Shown piece by piece: positions 8,546 through 15,912 of a DNA stretch of 64,000 bases. The notes beneath the pieces are model-generated. The model ran no database searches. It was not told the DNA's origin and saw nothing but the letters and a program-made list of their open reading frames with translations. The DNA is taken from the NCBI RefSeq assembly GCF_014638745.1, contig NZ_BMFO01000002.1, positions 434,001-498,000 of the forward strand, written 5' to 3'. The DNA is from Arenimonas maotaiensis. Lineage in GTDB: Bacteria > Pseudomonadota > Gammaproteobacteria > Xanthomonadales > Xanthomonadaceae. The translations under genes and the position numbers were made by a program. The stretch's first letter is position 1, and each line of letters begins with the position of its first letter.

Positions 8546-10226
8546 GATCATCCGCCGTTTCCCCGATTGGTTCGACGGCCCGAAAGGCCTGATCGGCAAG
8601 GCGCTGGTGCGCGGGTACGGCAAGTTCTGCCGTTTCGGCGAGATCGAGCGCTTCCTGGCCGAGCACGGCCATCTCAAAGGCCAGCTGCTGGTCGGCCAGG
8701 CGCTGGAATACCTCGACATCCGCTACGCGGTCGACCAGGTCGAGAAGACCTATATCCCGGCCAGCGGCCGCTGCATCGTGGTCGCCAACCATCCGGCCGG
8801 CATCGTCGACGCCTTGGCGCTGCTGCATCTGGTCGGCTCGGTGCGCGGCGACGTACGCATCCTGGCCAACGAGGCGCTGACCTCGCTCGGCCTGCTCGAC
8901 GAGCTGCTGATTCCGGTCGACGTGTTCGGCGCCGGCCCCCGCCGCAGCAGCCTGGAGGCGGTGCACGACGCGCTCGGGCGCGAGCAGTGCGTGATCATCT
9001 TCCCGGCCGGCGAGGTCTCGCGCCTGCGTCCGAACGGCATCCGCGACACACCCTGGCGCGGCGGCTTCGTGCGTCTGGCGGCCAAGCACGGCGCGCCGGT
9101 GCTGCCGGTGCGCATCAAGGCCCGCAACTCCGCGCTGTTCTACGGCCTGTCGGCGGTGTACAAGCCGCTCGGCACGCTGATGCTGCCGCGCGAGATCACC
9201 GCCCGCCGCGGCACCCGCATCGAAATGCGCATCGGCCGTCCGCACCATGTGCCGGCCACGGCGCCGCCGAAGCCCAGCCTGTCGGCGATCCGGCAGAGCC
9301 TGTACGCCATCGGCACGCGGCGCAAATCGCGCGCCGCCGGACCGGAGCCGGTCATCGCGCCGGTCGACGCTCGCAGCGTGCGCGCCGAACTGAAGGCCTT
9401 GGAGCGTCTGGGCGAAACGCCGGACGGCAAGCACATCTACGCCGGCCGCATCGCCTCCGGTTCGCCGCTGCTGCAGGAGCTGGGCCGCCTGCGCGAGATC
9501 ACCTTCCGCGCGGTCGGCGAGGGCACCGGCCGCCGCCTCGACATCGACCGCTACGACACCTGGTACCACCACATCGTGCTGTGGAATCCGGACGAGCTGG
9601 AAATCGCCGGCGCCTACCGGCTGGCCATCGGCGACGCGGTCTATGCCGAGCACGGCGTCGCCGGCTTCTACAGCGCGACGTTGTTCGATTACGCCTGCGG
9701 TACGTTGGCGCGTCTGGTGCAGGGCGCCGAGCTCGGCCGCAGTTTCGTGGTGCCGAAATACTGGAACAGCCGCAGCCTCGACAACCTCTGGCACGGCATC
9801 GGCGCGTTCCTGGCGCGCCATCCCGAGGTGCGCTATCTGTTCGGGCCGGTGTCGATCAGCGCCGACATGCCGATCGCCGCGCGCGAACGCCTGGTCGGTT
9901 TCTACCGCCAGTTCCACGGCGGTCGTCAAGGCGAGGCCGCGGCCAAGCGCCCGTTCCGCTTCCTGTCCGAGACGTGGAGCGGGCTGCCGCGCGAAGACGC
10001 GTTCCGCGAGATGAAGGCGGAGTTGCTGGCGATGGGCGTCAAGATCCCGACGCTGTACAAGCAGTACACCGAACTGTGCGAGCCGGAGGCGGTGCGCTTC
10101 CTGGCGTTCGGCGTCGACCCGGACTTCAACAACTCGATCGACGGCCTGATCGAGCTCGACATCCATGGCATGAAACCGCAGAAATACGAACGCTATTTCG
10201 GGCAGCAGGCCGCCGCGCGCGGCTAA
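8526..10226 (+). CDS. olsF: Two-domain acyltransferase (PlsC + GNAT), probable ornithine-lipid synthase OlsF
   Basis: 566 aa from ATG 8526, which overlaps the glycosyltransferase by 20 bases. The N-terminal half (about 60-270) is a PlsC-type acyltransferase: NHPAGIVD (H89 and D95) and the acyl-acceptor motif FPAGEVSR. The C-terminal half (about 335-560) is the GNAT-like N-acyltransferase (hemolysin/OlsB-like) fold, ending in DPDFNNSIDGLIELDI. This pairing is that of OlsF, which makes the phosphorus-free ornithine lipid from ornithine and two acyl groups. The family is also annotated as putative hemolysin or lysophospholipid acyltransferase. Its end overlaps the convergent nth gene by 4 bases. 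Substrate is inferred. Confidence 0.72.
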   Translation: MQAIEREIIRRFPDWFDGPKGLIGKALVRGYGKFCRFGEIERFLAEHGHLKGQLLVGQALEYLDIRYAVDQVEKTYIPASGRCIVVANHPAGIVDALALLHLVGSVRGDVRILANEALTSLGLLDELLIPVDVFGAGPRRSSLEAVHDALGREQCVIIFPAGEVSRLRPNGIRDTPWRGGFVRLAAKHGAPVLPVRIKARNSALFYGLSAVYKPLGTLMLPREITARRGTRIEMRIGRPHHVPATAPPKPSLSAIRQSLYAIGTRRKSRAAGPEPVIAPVDARSVRAELKALERLGETPDGKHIYAGRIASGSPLLQELGRLREITFRAVGEGTGRRLDIDRYDTWYHHIVLWNPDELEIAGAYRLAIGDAVYAEHGVAGFYSATLFDYACGTLARLVQGAELGRSFVVPKYWNSRSLDNLWHGIGAFLARHPEVRYLFGPVSISADMPIAARERLVGFYRQFHGGRQGEAAAKRPFRFLSETWSGLPREDAFREMKAELLAMGVKIPTLYKQYTELCEPEAVRFLAFGVDPDFNNSIDGLIELDIHGMKPQKYERYFGQQAAARG

Positions 10227-10855
10227 ACGGTCTTGTCCCGGTAGCGGCAGAGGTCGCGCAGCACGCAGTTCGGGCAATCGGGCTTGCGCGCCTTGCACAC
10301 GTAACGGCCGTGCAGGATCAGCCAGTGGTGGGCGTCGACCAGGAATTCTTTCGGCACCGCCTTCAGCAGCTTGTCCTCGACCTGGCGCACGGTCTTGCCC
10401 GGCGCCAATCCGGTGCGGTTGGCGAGCCGGAAGATGTGGGTATCGACCGCCATGGTCGGTTCGCCGAACGCGGTGTTCAGCACCACGTTGGCGGTCTTGC
10501 GGCCGACGCCGGGCAGGGCTTCGAGCGCGGCGCGTTCGCGCGGCACCTCGCCGCCGTGGCGTTCCACCAGGATCCGGCAGGTCTCGAACACGTTGGCGGC
10601 CTTGGCGTTGTACAGCCCGAGCGTGCTGATCGCCTTGCGCAGTTCCGGCAGGCCGAGCGCCAGCATCGCCTGCGGCGTGTTGGCGCGCGGATACAGGCGG
10701 CGGGTGACCTTGTTGACGCCGACGTCGGTCGACTGCGCCGACAGCATGACCGCGATCAGCAGTTCGAACACGCTGTCGTACAGCAGCTCGGTCTTCGGGT
10801 GCGGATTGAGTTCGCGCAGGCGGCGGAAGAACTCGATGCGGTCGGCGAGCTTCAT
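10223..10855 (-). CDS. nth: Endonuclease III (DNA glycosylase/AP lyase)
   Basis: 210 aa, as in E. coli. It excises oxidised pyrimidines and nicks the abasic site in base excision repair. The helix-hairpin-helix LPGVGRKTANVVLN carries the catalytic Lys120, and VDTHIFRL carries Asp138. The [4Fe-4S] cluster cysteines are C187-X6-C194-X2-C197-X5-C203. Its ATG overlaps the stop of the small upstream ORF (ATGA). Its stop (TAG) overlaps the stop of the convergent olsF gene by 4 bases. Confidence 0.96.
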   Translation of the reverse strand: MKLADRIEFFRRLRELNPHPKTELLYDSVFELLIAVMLSAQSTDVGVNKVTRRLYPRANTPQAMLALGLPELRKAISTLGLYNAKAANVFETCRILVERHGGEVPRERAALEALPGVGRKTANVVLNTAFGEPTMAVDTHIFRLANRTGLAPGKTVRQVEDKLLKAVPKEFLVDAHHWLILHGRYVCKARKPDCPNCVLRDLCRYRDKTV

Positions 10856-11070
10856 CCCCCGGCTCCGTTGCGCGCCGCGATGGCTTTGGCTTTGGCCAAG
10901 GCGCGCGCGACCGGATCGGCCAGCGCGTCGGCGCGTTTCGCGGCCGATTCGGCTTGAAGCCGGCGCAGGCGCTCCTGCCGGCGTTGATGGCGCAGACGCA
11001 GCAACTCGGTCTTGGCCAGGCGTTCCGGCGGCAACAGGGCCTTGGCGCGGTCGAGCGCGTCGGGGTTCAT
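10852..11070 (-). CDS. Small Arg/Ala-rich protein, possible remnant of the RnfB C-terminal tail
   Basis: 72 aa, [19 protein letters not shown] and onward, made of charged helical sequence (RHQRRQERLRRLQ) and ending DPVARALAKAKAIAARNG. No enzyme motif is present. The repeat-like ending ALAKAKAIA resembles the AIARAKA tails of RnfB/RsxB and RsxC proteins. In xanthomonads rnfB often precedes nth, so this may be what is left of an rnfB gene after loss of its Fe-S domains. It is tightly coupled on both sides by ATGA overlaps, with the crotonase gene upstream and nth downstream, so it is probably translated. Function is unknown. Confidence 0.6.
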   Translation of the reverse strand: MNPDALDRAKALLPPERLAKTELLRLRHQRRQERLRRLQAESAAKRADALADPVARALAKAKAIAARNGAGG

Positions 11071-11849
11071 CGGCCGCTGAATACCGCCGGTTTGCGCTCC
11101 AGGAAGGCCGCGGTGCCGGCGCGCATGTCGTCGCTGGCGAACAGCAGGCCGAAGCTCTGGCTCTCGTAATCCAGTCCGGCGTCGAGCGGGGATTCGGCGC
11201 CGTAACGCACGCAGTCGAGTACGCCGCGCAGGGCCAGCGGCGCCAGTCCGGCGATGTGTTCGGCCAGCTTCGCGGTTTCCGCGCGCAGGCTGTCGGCCGG
11301 GAACACCCGGGTCACCAGATTCACCGCCAGGGCGCGCGCGGCGTCGATCGGTTGCCCGCTCAGGCACACGTCGAGCGCGACCGCCTTGCCGCACAGGCGC
11401 ACCAGGCGCTGGCTGCCGCCGAAGCCCGGAATCAGGCCGAGATTCACTTCCGGCTGGCCCATCTTGGCGTTGTCGCCGGCCACGCGGATGGCGCAGGCCA
11501 TGGCCAGCTCCAGGCCGCCGCCGAGCGCGAAGCCGTTGATCATGGCGATCACCGGTTTGCCGCACTGTTCGATCGATAGCATCAGGTCCTGGCCGAGTTT
11601 GGAGAAATCGCGCGCGTCGATCGGGTTCAAGCCGCGCATCTCGGCGATGTCGGCACCGGCCACGAAGGCTTTCGGGCCGGCGCCGGTCAGCACGATCACG
11701 CGCACTTGCGGGTCGGCGCGCAGGGCGTCGAATGCCGACTGCAGCTCGGTCAGGGTCGCGCGGTTCAACGCGTTCAGTTTGTCGGGCCGATTCACCGTGA
11801 CCCAGGCTACGGCGCCGTTCAATTCAATCAACAAGTTAGCGTACTGCAT
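11067..11849 (-). CDS. Enoyl-CoA hydratase (crotonase family)
   Basis: 260 aa from ATG 11847-11849. An 18-codon upstream extension was rejected because it would run through the GGAG ribosome site. Both catalytic glutamates of true hydratases are present: in [15 protein letters not shown] and in [19 protein letters not shown]. The oxyanion-hole segment is [10 protein letters not shown]. It adds water to 2-trans-enoyl-CoA in beta-oxidation or related CoA pathways. The stop overlaps the start of the 72-aa ORF, and a divergent FKBP gene starts 150 bases away. The exact acyl substrate cannot be told. Confidence 0.9.
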   Translation of the reverse strand: MQYANLLIELNGAVAWVTVNRPDKLNALNRATLTELQSAFDALRADPQVRVIVLTGAGPKAFVAGADIAEMRGLNPIDARDFSKLGQDLMLSIEQCGKPVIAMINGFALGGGLELAMACAIRVAGDNAKMGQPEVNLGLIPGFGGSQRLVRLCGKAVALDVCLSGQPIDAARALAVNLVTRVFPADSLRAETAKLAEHIAGLAPLALRGVLDCVRYGAESPLDAGLDYESQSFGLLFASDDMRAGTAAFLERKPAVFSGR

Positions 11850-11999
11850 GCGGAGACTCCCCGAGGGTCGGAACTTATGCGGTTCCGCCGCAGTCCAAGC
11901 CACGTTGTCCGTGACTAGCCCTGAAGCGGATGAATGGGTATTCTATCAACGTGCGAAGGGCGGTTCCGCTCTTCGGTTCAATTATCTCCTGGAGAATGT

Positions 12000-12728
12000 A
12001 TGAAGTCGTATCTGCTGTCGGCCGTGCTGGCCTCTTCCGTGATGGCCGTCGGCGCCATCGCCCAAACCTCGCCTGCGCCGGCCGCTCCGGCCGCCGCCGC
12101 ACCGGTCGACAAGGCCGCCTTGGCCTATGCCATGGGCTACAACTTCGGCCGCAACCTGGCTGACACCGCGCCGGGCCTGGACGCGATGGCGATCACCCGC
12201 GCCGTGCAGGACGGTTACGCCAAGAAGCAGCCGACCATCGCGCCGGAGAAACTGCAGTCCACCATGCAGGCGTTCCAAAAGCAGCGTGAAGCCGAGGCCA
12301 AGGCCCAGTTCGAGCGCACCGCGCGCGAGAACAAGCAGAAGTCCGACCAGATCCTGGCGTCGAACAAGACCAAGCCCGGCGTGGTCACCTTGCCGAGCGG
12401 CATCCAGTACAAGGTGGTCGAGGCCGGCGCCGGCGCCAAGCCGACCCCGAACAGCACGGTCGATTTCAACTTCATCGGCGCGCTGGCCATCAGCGGCACC
12501 GAGTTCGCCAACACCTTCGCCAACGTCAAGCCGGTCACCGGCAAGCTGAGCGAGACCGCCAATCTGCCCGGCATGCTGGAAGTGATGCAGCTGATGCCGG
12601 TCGGCGCCCGTTGGGAAGTGCTGCTGCCGCCGGAGAAGGCCTTCGGCGCCGGTCCGGAATCGCTGCGCGGCGGTCCCGGCCCGAACCACCCGATCTACCT
12701 GGACATCAAGCTGATTTCCGTGAAGTGA
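12000..12728 (+). CDS. Exported FKBP-type peptidyl-prolyl isomerase-like protein with degenerate active site
   Basis: 242 aa from ATG 12000, with GGAG six bases before it. A signal peptide ([20 protein letters not shown], cut near AQT) is followed by an Ala/Pro linker. Next is an FKBP N-terminal dimerisation domain (about 40-115, [20 protein letters not shown]) and an FKBP domain (about 130-242). Several pocket residues of active FKBPs are changed: the FDSS motif is FANT (Asp to Ala), the pocket Trp is replaced (LPGML), and the Tyr before TG is Phe-Ile. It may act as a periplasmic chaperone (Mip/FkpA-like layout) with little isomerase activity. A strong hairpin follows the stop. Confidence 0.85.
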   Translation: MKSYLLSAVLASSVMAVGAIAQTSPAPAAPAAAAPVDKAALAYAMGYNFGRNLADTAPGLDAMAITRAVQDGYAKKQPTIAPEKLQSTMQAFQKQREAEAKAQFERTARENKQKSDQILASNKTKPGVVTLPSGIQYKVVEAGAGAKPTPNSTVDFNFIGALAISGTEFANTFANVKPVTGKLSETANLPGMLEVMQLMPVGARWEVLLPPEKAFGAGPESLRGGPGPNHPIYLDIKLISVK

Positions 12729-12734
12729 AAAACA

Positions 12735-12760
12735 CGAAGCCCCGGTCCGCCGGGGCTTCG
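12735..12760. terminator. Terminator-like hairpin after the FKBP gene
   Basis: An 11-bp perfect stem CGAAGCCCCGG/CCGGGGCTTCG with a TCCG loop. On the plus strand only CATTT follows. On the minus strand it is followed by TGTTTTTC, a better U-run, although no minus-strand gene ends here. It most likely ends the FKBP transcript before the DUF1289 gene. Confidence 0.65.
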
Positions 12761-12769
12761 CATTTGGCC

Positions 12770-12943
12770 ATGACGATTCCCGTATTAAGCCCCTGCGTGG
12801 GCATCTGTACCATCGACGAACACGGTCTTTGCCGCGGTTGCTTCCGCAACCTGCAGGAAATCGGCGCATGGCTGTCGTACACGCCGGCGCAACGCGAGCA
12901 CCTGATGGAAACCGTGTTGCCGGCGCGCGAAGCCGGCGGCTGA
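12770..12943 (+). CDS. DUF1289-family small Cys-rich protein
   Basis: 57 aa. The sequence SPCVGICTIDEHGLCRGCFR (four conserved cysteines) followed by NLQEIGAWLSYTPAQRE is the whole DUF1289 domain, thought to bind a metal or Fe-S centre. Function is not established. The start ATG lies just after the preceding terminator, and the next gene (nudL) begins 5 bases after the stop, so it probably heads a small operon with nudL and sseA. A longer in-frame reading upstream would run into the FKBP gene and its terminator and was rejected. Confidence 0.85.
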   Translation: MTIPVLSPCVGICTIDEHGLCRGCFRNLQEIGAWLSYTPAQREHLMETVLPAREAGG

Positions 12944-12947
12944 CGCC

Positions 12948-13574
12948 ATGCCCTCGCATACGTTCGAACGCCTGCAGTCGGCCTTGCTCGGTGAAGCCGC
13001 CGCCTTGCGCATGCCGCCGCACAATCTGGCCGAGGTCGAGGCCTTTTTGCCGGTCGCGCATGCCGAACTGGCGCCGGCGGCGGTGCTCTGCGGCCTGGTG
13101 CCGCGAGCGGACGGACTGCAGGTGCTGCTGACCAAACGCGCCGAGCATCTGCGCCATCACGCCGGGCAGATCAGCTTTCCCGGCGGCCGCATGGAAGCCG
13201 GAGATGCCAGCCCCTTGCAGACCGCCCTGCGCGAGGCGCAGGAGGAGATCGGCTTGGCGCCGGAAACGGTGCGTCTGCTCGGTTATCTGGAGCCGATGGT
13301 CACCATCACCGGCTATCGGGTCTATCCGGTGGTCGCGGCGATCGATCCGGATTACCGCGCCGAACCGGACGGGCACGAGGTGTCGGCCCTGTTCGAGGCG
13401 CCGTTGGCGTTGTTCCTGGATGCCGGCAACGAGCGTCCGTTCCGGATCGAGTTCCAAGGCGCCACACGCAGTCTGATCGCCTTCGATTGGCAGGCGCATC
13501 GGATCTGGGGCGCCACCGCCAGCATGCTGGTCAACCTGCGCCGGCGCCTGATGGAGTCCGACGCGTGCCGCTGA
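12948..13574 (+). CDS. nudL: Nudix hydrolase, CoA pyrophosphatase (NudL/YeaB type)
   Basis: 208 aa. The Nudix box GRMEAGDASPLQTALREAQE (G-X5-E-X7-REXXEE) is at about residues 81-103. It is preceded by the NuCoA signature LLTKRAEHLRHHAGQISFPG, which is specific for enzymes that cleave coenzyme A and its derivatives to 3',5'-ADP and acyl-phosphopantetheine. It overlaps the start of sseA by 10 bases. Alternative internal starts exist, but this ATG gives the usual length. Confidence 0.88.
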   Translation: MPSHTFERLQSALLGEAAALRMPPHNLAEVEAFLPVAHAELAPAAVLCGLVPRADGLQVLLTKRAEHLRHHAGQISFPGGRMEAGDASPLQTALREAQEEIGLAPETVRLLGYLEPMVTITGYRVYPVVAAIDPDYRAEPDGHEVSALFEAPLALFLDAGNERPFRIEFQGATRSLIAFDWQAHRIWGATASMLVNLRRRLMESDACR

Positions 13575-14413
13575 TTTCCGTCCATGACCTGGCCGCCGGC
13601 CTGAACGATCCGGGCGTTCGAATCCTGGATGCGCGCTTCTCGCTGGCCGATGCCGATGCCGGCCGTGCGGCGTATGCGCACGGCCATATCGCCGGCGCGC
13701 ATCATTTGGACCTCAACCATGATTTGTCCGGCCCGAAGAACGATCCGCGTCTCGGGCGGCATCCCTTGCCGTCGGAAGCGCACTGGCAGGCGGTGCTGGA
13801 GCGTCTGGGCATCGGGCCGGATGACCGGGTCGTGGTGTATGACGCCGCCGACGGCGCCATGGCCGCCGCGCGCGCCTGGTTCCTGTTCACCTTGTGCGGG
13901 CACGCACAGGTGTCGGTGCTGGATGGCGGATTGAGCGCATGGGTCGCCCATGGGCTGCCGCTTGAATACGCCGAGGCCGAAGCGCCGCCGCCTTCCCGTT
14001 ATCCGCTGGCCTATCGCAGCGATCTGTTGATTTCGGCCGAGGAGCTGCGGCGCGCGTTGCGCGGCAATCCGCAGGCGGTGCTGTTGGACGCCCGCGCGCC
14101 GGAGCGCTTCCGCGGCGATGTCGAGCCGCTCGACACCAAGGCCGGGCACATTCCCGACGCCCTGAACCGGCCGTTTTCCGAAAACCTGCAGAACGGGCGC
14201 TTCAAGCCGGCGGCGGCCTTGCGTGCGGAATTCGCCACGTTGACCGCTGGCCGCTCCGACATCCTGCTCAGCTGCGGTTCGGGCGTGACCGCCTGCCATA
14301 ACGCGTTGGCCTTGGCGCAGGCGGGAATCTCCGGTTGGCGCCTGTTCGCGCCGAGCTGGAGCGGCTGGATCGCCGATCCGGAGAATCCGGTCGCCACCGG
14401 CGACGCCGGCTGA
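13565..14413 (+). CDS. sseA: 3-mercaptopyruvate sulfurtransferase
   Basis: 282 aa from GTG 13565 (VPLISVHDLAAGLNDPGVRI). An upstream ATG in the same frame would lie deep inside nudL. Two rhodanese domains are present (about 8-125 and 150-275). The active-site loop CGSGVTA places the catalytic cysteine at residue 237, and its Ser-Gly-Val-Thr form marks mercaptopyruvate rather than thiosulfate sulfurtransferases. It moves sulfur from 3-mercaptopyruvate to cyanide or thiols. It is likely cotranscribed with nudL. Confidence 0.9.
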   Translation: MPLISVHDLAAGLNDPGVRILDARFSLADADAGRAAYAHGHIAGAHHLDLNHDLSGPKNDPRLGRHPLPSEAHWQAVLERLGIGPDDRVVVYDAADGAMAAARAWFLFTLCGHAQVSVLDGGLSAWVAHGLPLEYAEAEAPPPSRYPLAYRSDLLISAEELRRALRGNPQAVLLDARAPERFRGDVEPLDTKAGHIPDALNRPFSENLQNGRFKPAAALRAEFATLTAGRSDILLSCGSGVTACHNALALAQAGISGWRLFAPSWSGWIADPENPVATGDAG

Positions 14414-14434
14414 GCCATGCCGCCGTGCGGCCGG

Positions 14435-15064
14435 TCAGGCCGCGGCCGTCGATTGCTGTTCCGGCGAGTCCTGCCACAGCGCATCCACCTCGGCCAACAA
14501 CTCCGCCGCCACCTCGCGTCCGCCGCGTGATTCGATCAATGCCACATGCCAGCGCGAAACGCAGATGCGCAGGCGGGCGTCGGAATCCGCGGCCGCCAGT
14601 TCGTCCAATATGCCGCGCGCGAACAGGCCGAGATGGCGTTCGCTACTGTGCCGGATCAGCGCTTCGATGCGTTGCCGGATCGCCGGTTCAAGCGGGCGCG
14701 CTTCCTGCTCGACGGCAGGTGCCGGCGCCGGCAGGGCGGTCACGGGTGCAGGGGCCGGAGCCGGCTTTGCCGCCGGCGTCTGCGCGGCGGGGCCGGTATT
14801 CGGCAACGTCGAACGTTTATCCGCGTCTTCGCTCAGGTAGCCTTGCCGGATCAGAAGATACAGCAGTTCGGCCGAATCCGGCCGGTTCAGGCTGGCGCGG
14901 ATTTCGTCGCTGTCGCGCGTGCCGTCGGCCAGCAACAACGCGCGACGCTGCAGCATCGACAGGCTGCGTTTCTCGGACTTCAGCTCATCGGTGGCCTTGG
15001 CGGTCTTGTACAGGATCACGGCGTCGGCATCGGCGGGGATGTGCCGCACAGCATGCCGCGGCAA
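14435..15064 (-). CDS. Conserved-looking protein of unknown function (TTG start, Pro/Ala-rich linker)
   Basis: 209 aa. The open frame extends further upstream with ATG at 15205, but that would overlap the isomerase gene by 95 bases. A strong site GGAGG followed by TAAAG precedes a TTG at 15062-15064 and decides the start. The N-terminal part (about 20-75) is helical with a winged-helix flavour (MLQRRALLLADGTRDSDEI then LLYLLIRQGYLSE). Then comes a Pro/Ala-rich linker (80-110) and a helical C-terminal domain (115-200). No catalytic motif or membrane segment is seen. It follows the isomerase gene by 46 bases and ends 21 bases from the convergent sseA. Confidence 0.7.
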   Translation of the reverse strand: MPRHAVRHIPADADAVILYKTAKATDELKSEKRSLSMLQRRALLLADGTRDSDEIRASLNRPDSAELLYLLIRQGYLSEDADKRSTLPNTGPAAQTPAAKPAPAPAPVTALPAPAPAVEQEARPLEPAIRQRIEALIRHSSERHLGLFARGILDELAAADSDARLRICVSRWHVALIESRGGREVAAELLAEVDALWQDSPEQQSTAAA

Positions 15065-15110
15065 CTTTACCTCCGTGTGACAATCCGTGACGCGCCGCCG
15101 TGCCGGCTGC

Positions 15111-15854
15111 TTATTTGCGCGCGAACAATCCGTGCAGCACGCGTTGGGTCTCTTCCGAATACCAACCCTGCACGAAGGTCTCCAAATCGGCGGGGCCGAA
15201 CGCATCCAAGGCCTGAATGATGTCGGCGCGGGCGATGCCGCGAGTGACGCGCAACGGCCCCTGCGGCAGGGCGGCGGTGGCCTGCAACCACGCCAAGGCG
15301 GTCTCGCGCACCTGCTCCTGCGGCGCCAAGGCGTCCACCAGACCGACGGCGTGCGCCTGCGCGGATTCGATCATGGCGCCGGCCACCACCAGGCGTTCGG
15401 CGCGGTGCGCGCCGACGATGCGGCGCATCAGGTATTGGATGGCGTCCGGTACCGCCAGACCGACCTGGGTTTCGTTCAGACCGATGCGGAACGGGCCTTC
15501 GGCCATCACCCGGTAATCGCAGCACAGGGCCAGCACGCAGCCGCCGGCCGGATTGTGGCCGCCGATGGCCGCGGCCACCGGTACCGGCGACTTGGCCAGG
15601 GCGCGGGCGGCATCGAAGAAGCGCGACCAGCACGCCTTCAGTTCCGCCGGCGAGCAGCCGAGCAGATACGGCACGTCCAATCCGCCGGAAAACACTTTGC
15701 TGCCGCCGCTGAGCAGGATGCCGGCGGCGCCCTCGGCGGCCGCCGACTCGACCGCGCCGACCAGGGCGTCGAGCAGGTCGAAGTTGAGCGCGTTGACCGG
15801 CGCGCGCGCCAGCCGGATTTCGTGGATGTCGCCGTGGCGGATGAGTTCGATCAT
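15111..15854 (-). CDS. Delta3,Delta2-enoyl-CoA isomerase (crotonase superfamily)
   Basis: 247 aa. A crotonase fold that lacks one hydratase glutamate (GGCVLALCCDYR has Val-Leu in its place) but keeps the Glu of GLNETQVGLAVP. This block closely follows the ECI1-type isomerase signature AGGC-AL-CDYR...GLNET-LG-AP. Such enzymes shift 3-enoyl-CoA double bonds to the 2-trans position so that unsaturated fatty acids can enter beta-oxidation. The ATG lies only 16 bases from a terminator hairpin of the upstream gene, so its own promoter is not obvious. The upstream extension of 14 codons, which reads through the hairpin, was rejected. Confidence 0.82.
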   Translation of the reverse strand: MIELIRHGDIHEIRLARAPVNALNFDLLDALVGAVESAAAEGAAGILLSGGSKVFSGGLDVPYLLGCSPAELKACWSRFFDAARALAKSPVPVAAAIGGHNPAGGCVLALCCDYRVMAEGPFRIGLNETQVGLAVPDAIQYLMRRIVGAHRAERLVVAGAMIESAQAHAVGLVDALAPQEQVRETALAWLQATAALPQGPLRVTRGIARADIIQALDAFGPADLETFVQGWYSEETQRVLHGLFARK

Positions 15855-15864
15855 GACCGGATAA

Positions 15865-15892
15865 ATGAAAAACCGCCCGGAGCGGGCGGTTT
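15865..15892 (-). terminator. Intrinsic terminator after the DUF4139 gene
   Basis: A perfect 10-bp stem AAACCGCCCG/CGGGCGGTTT with a 3-base loop. On the minus strand it is followed by a T-rich run (TTTTTCATTT). It lies between the DUF4139 stop (15913) and the isomerase start (15854), so it should end the DUF4139 transcript. Confidence 0.85.
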
Positions 15893-15912
15893 CCATTCTA
15901 AACCGAAGCGGA

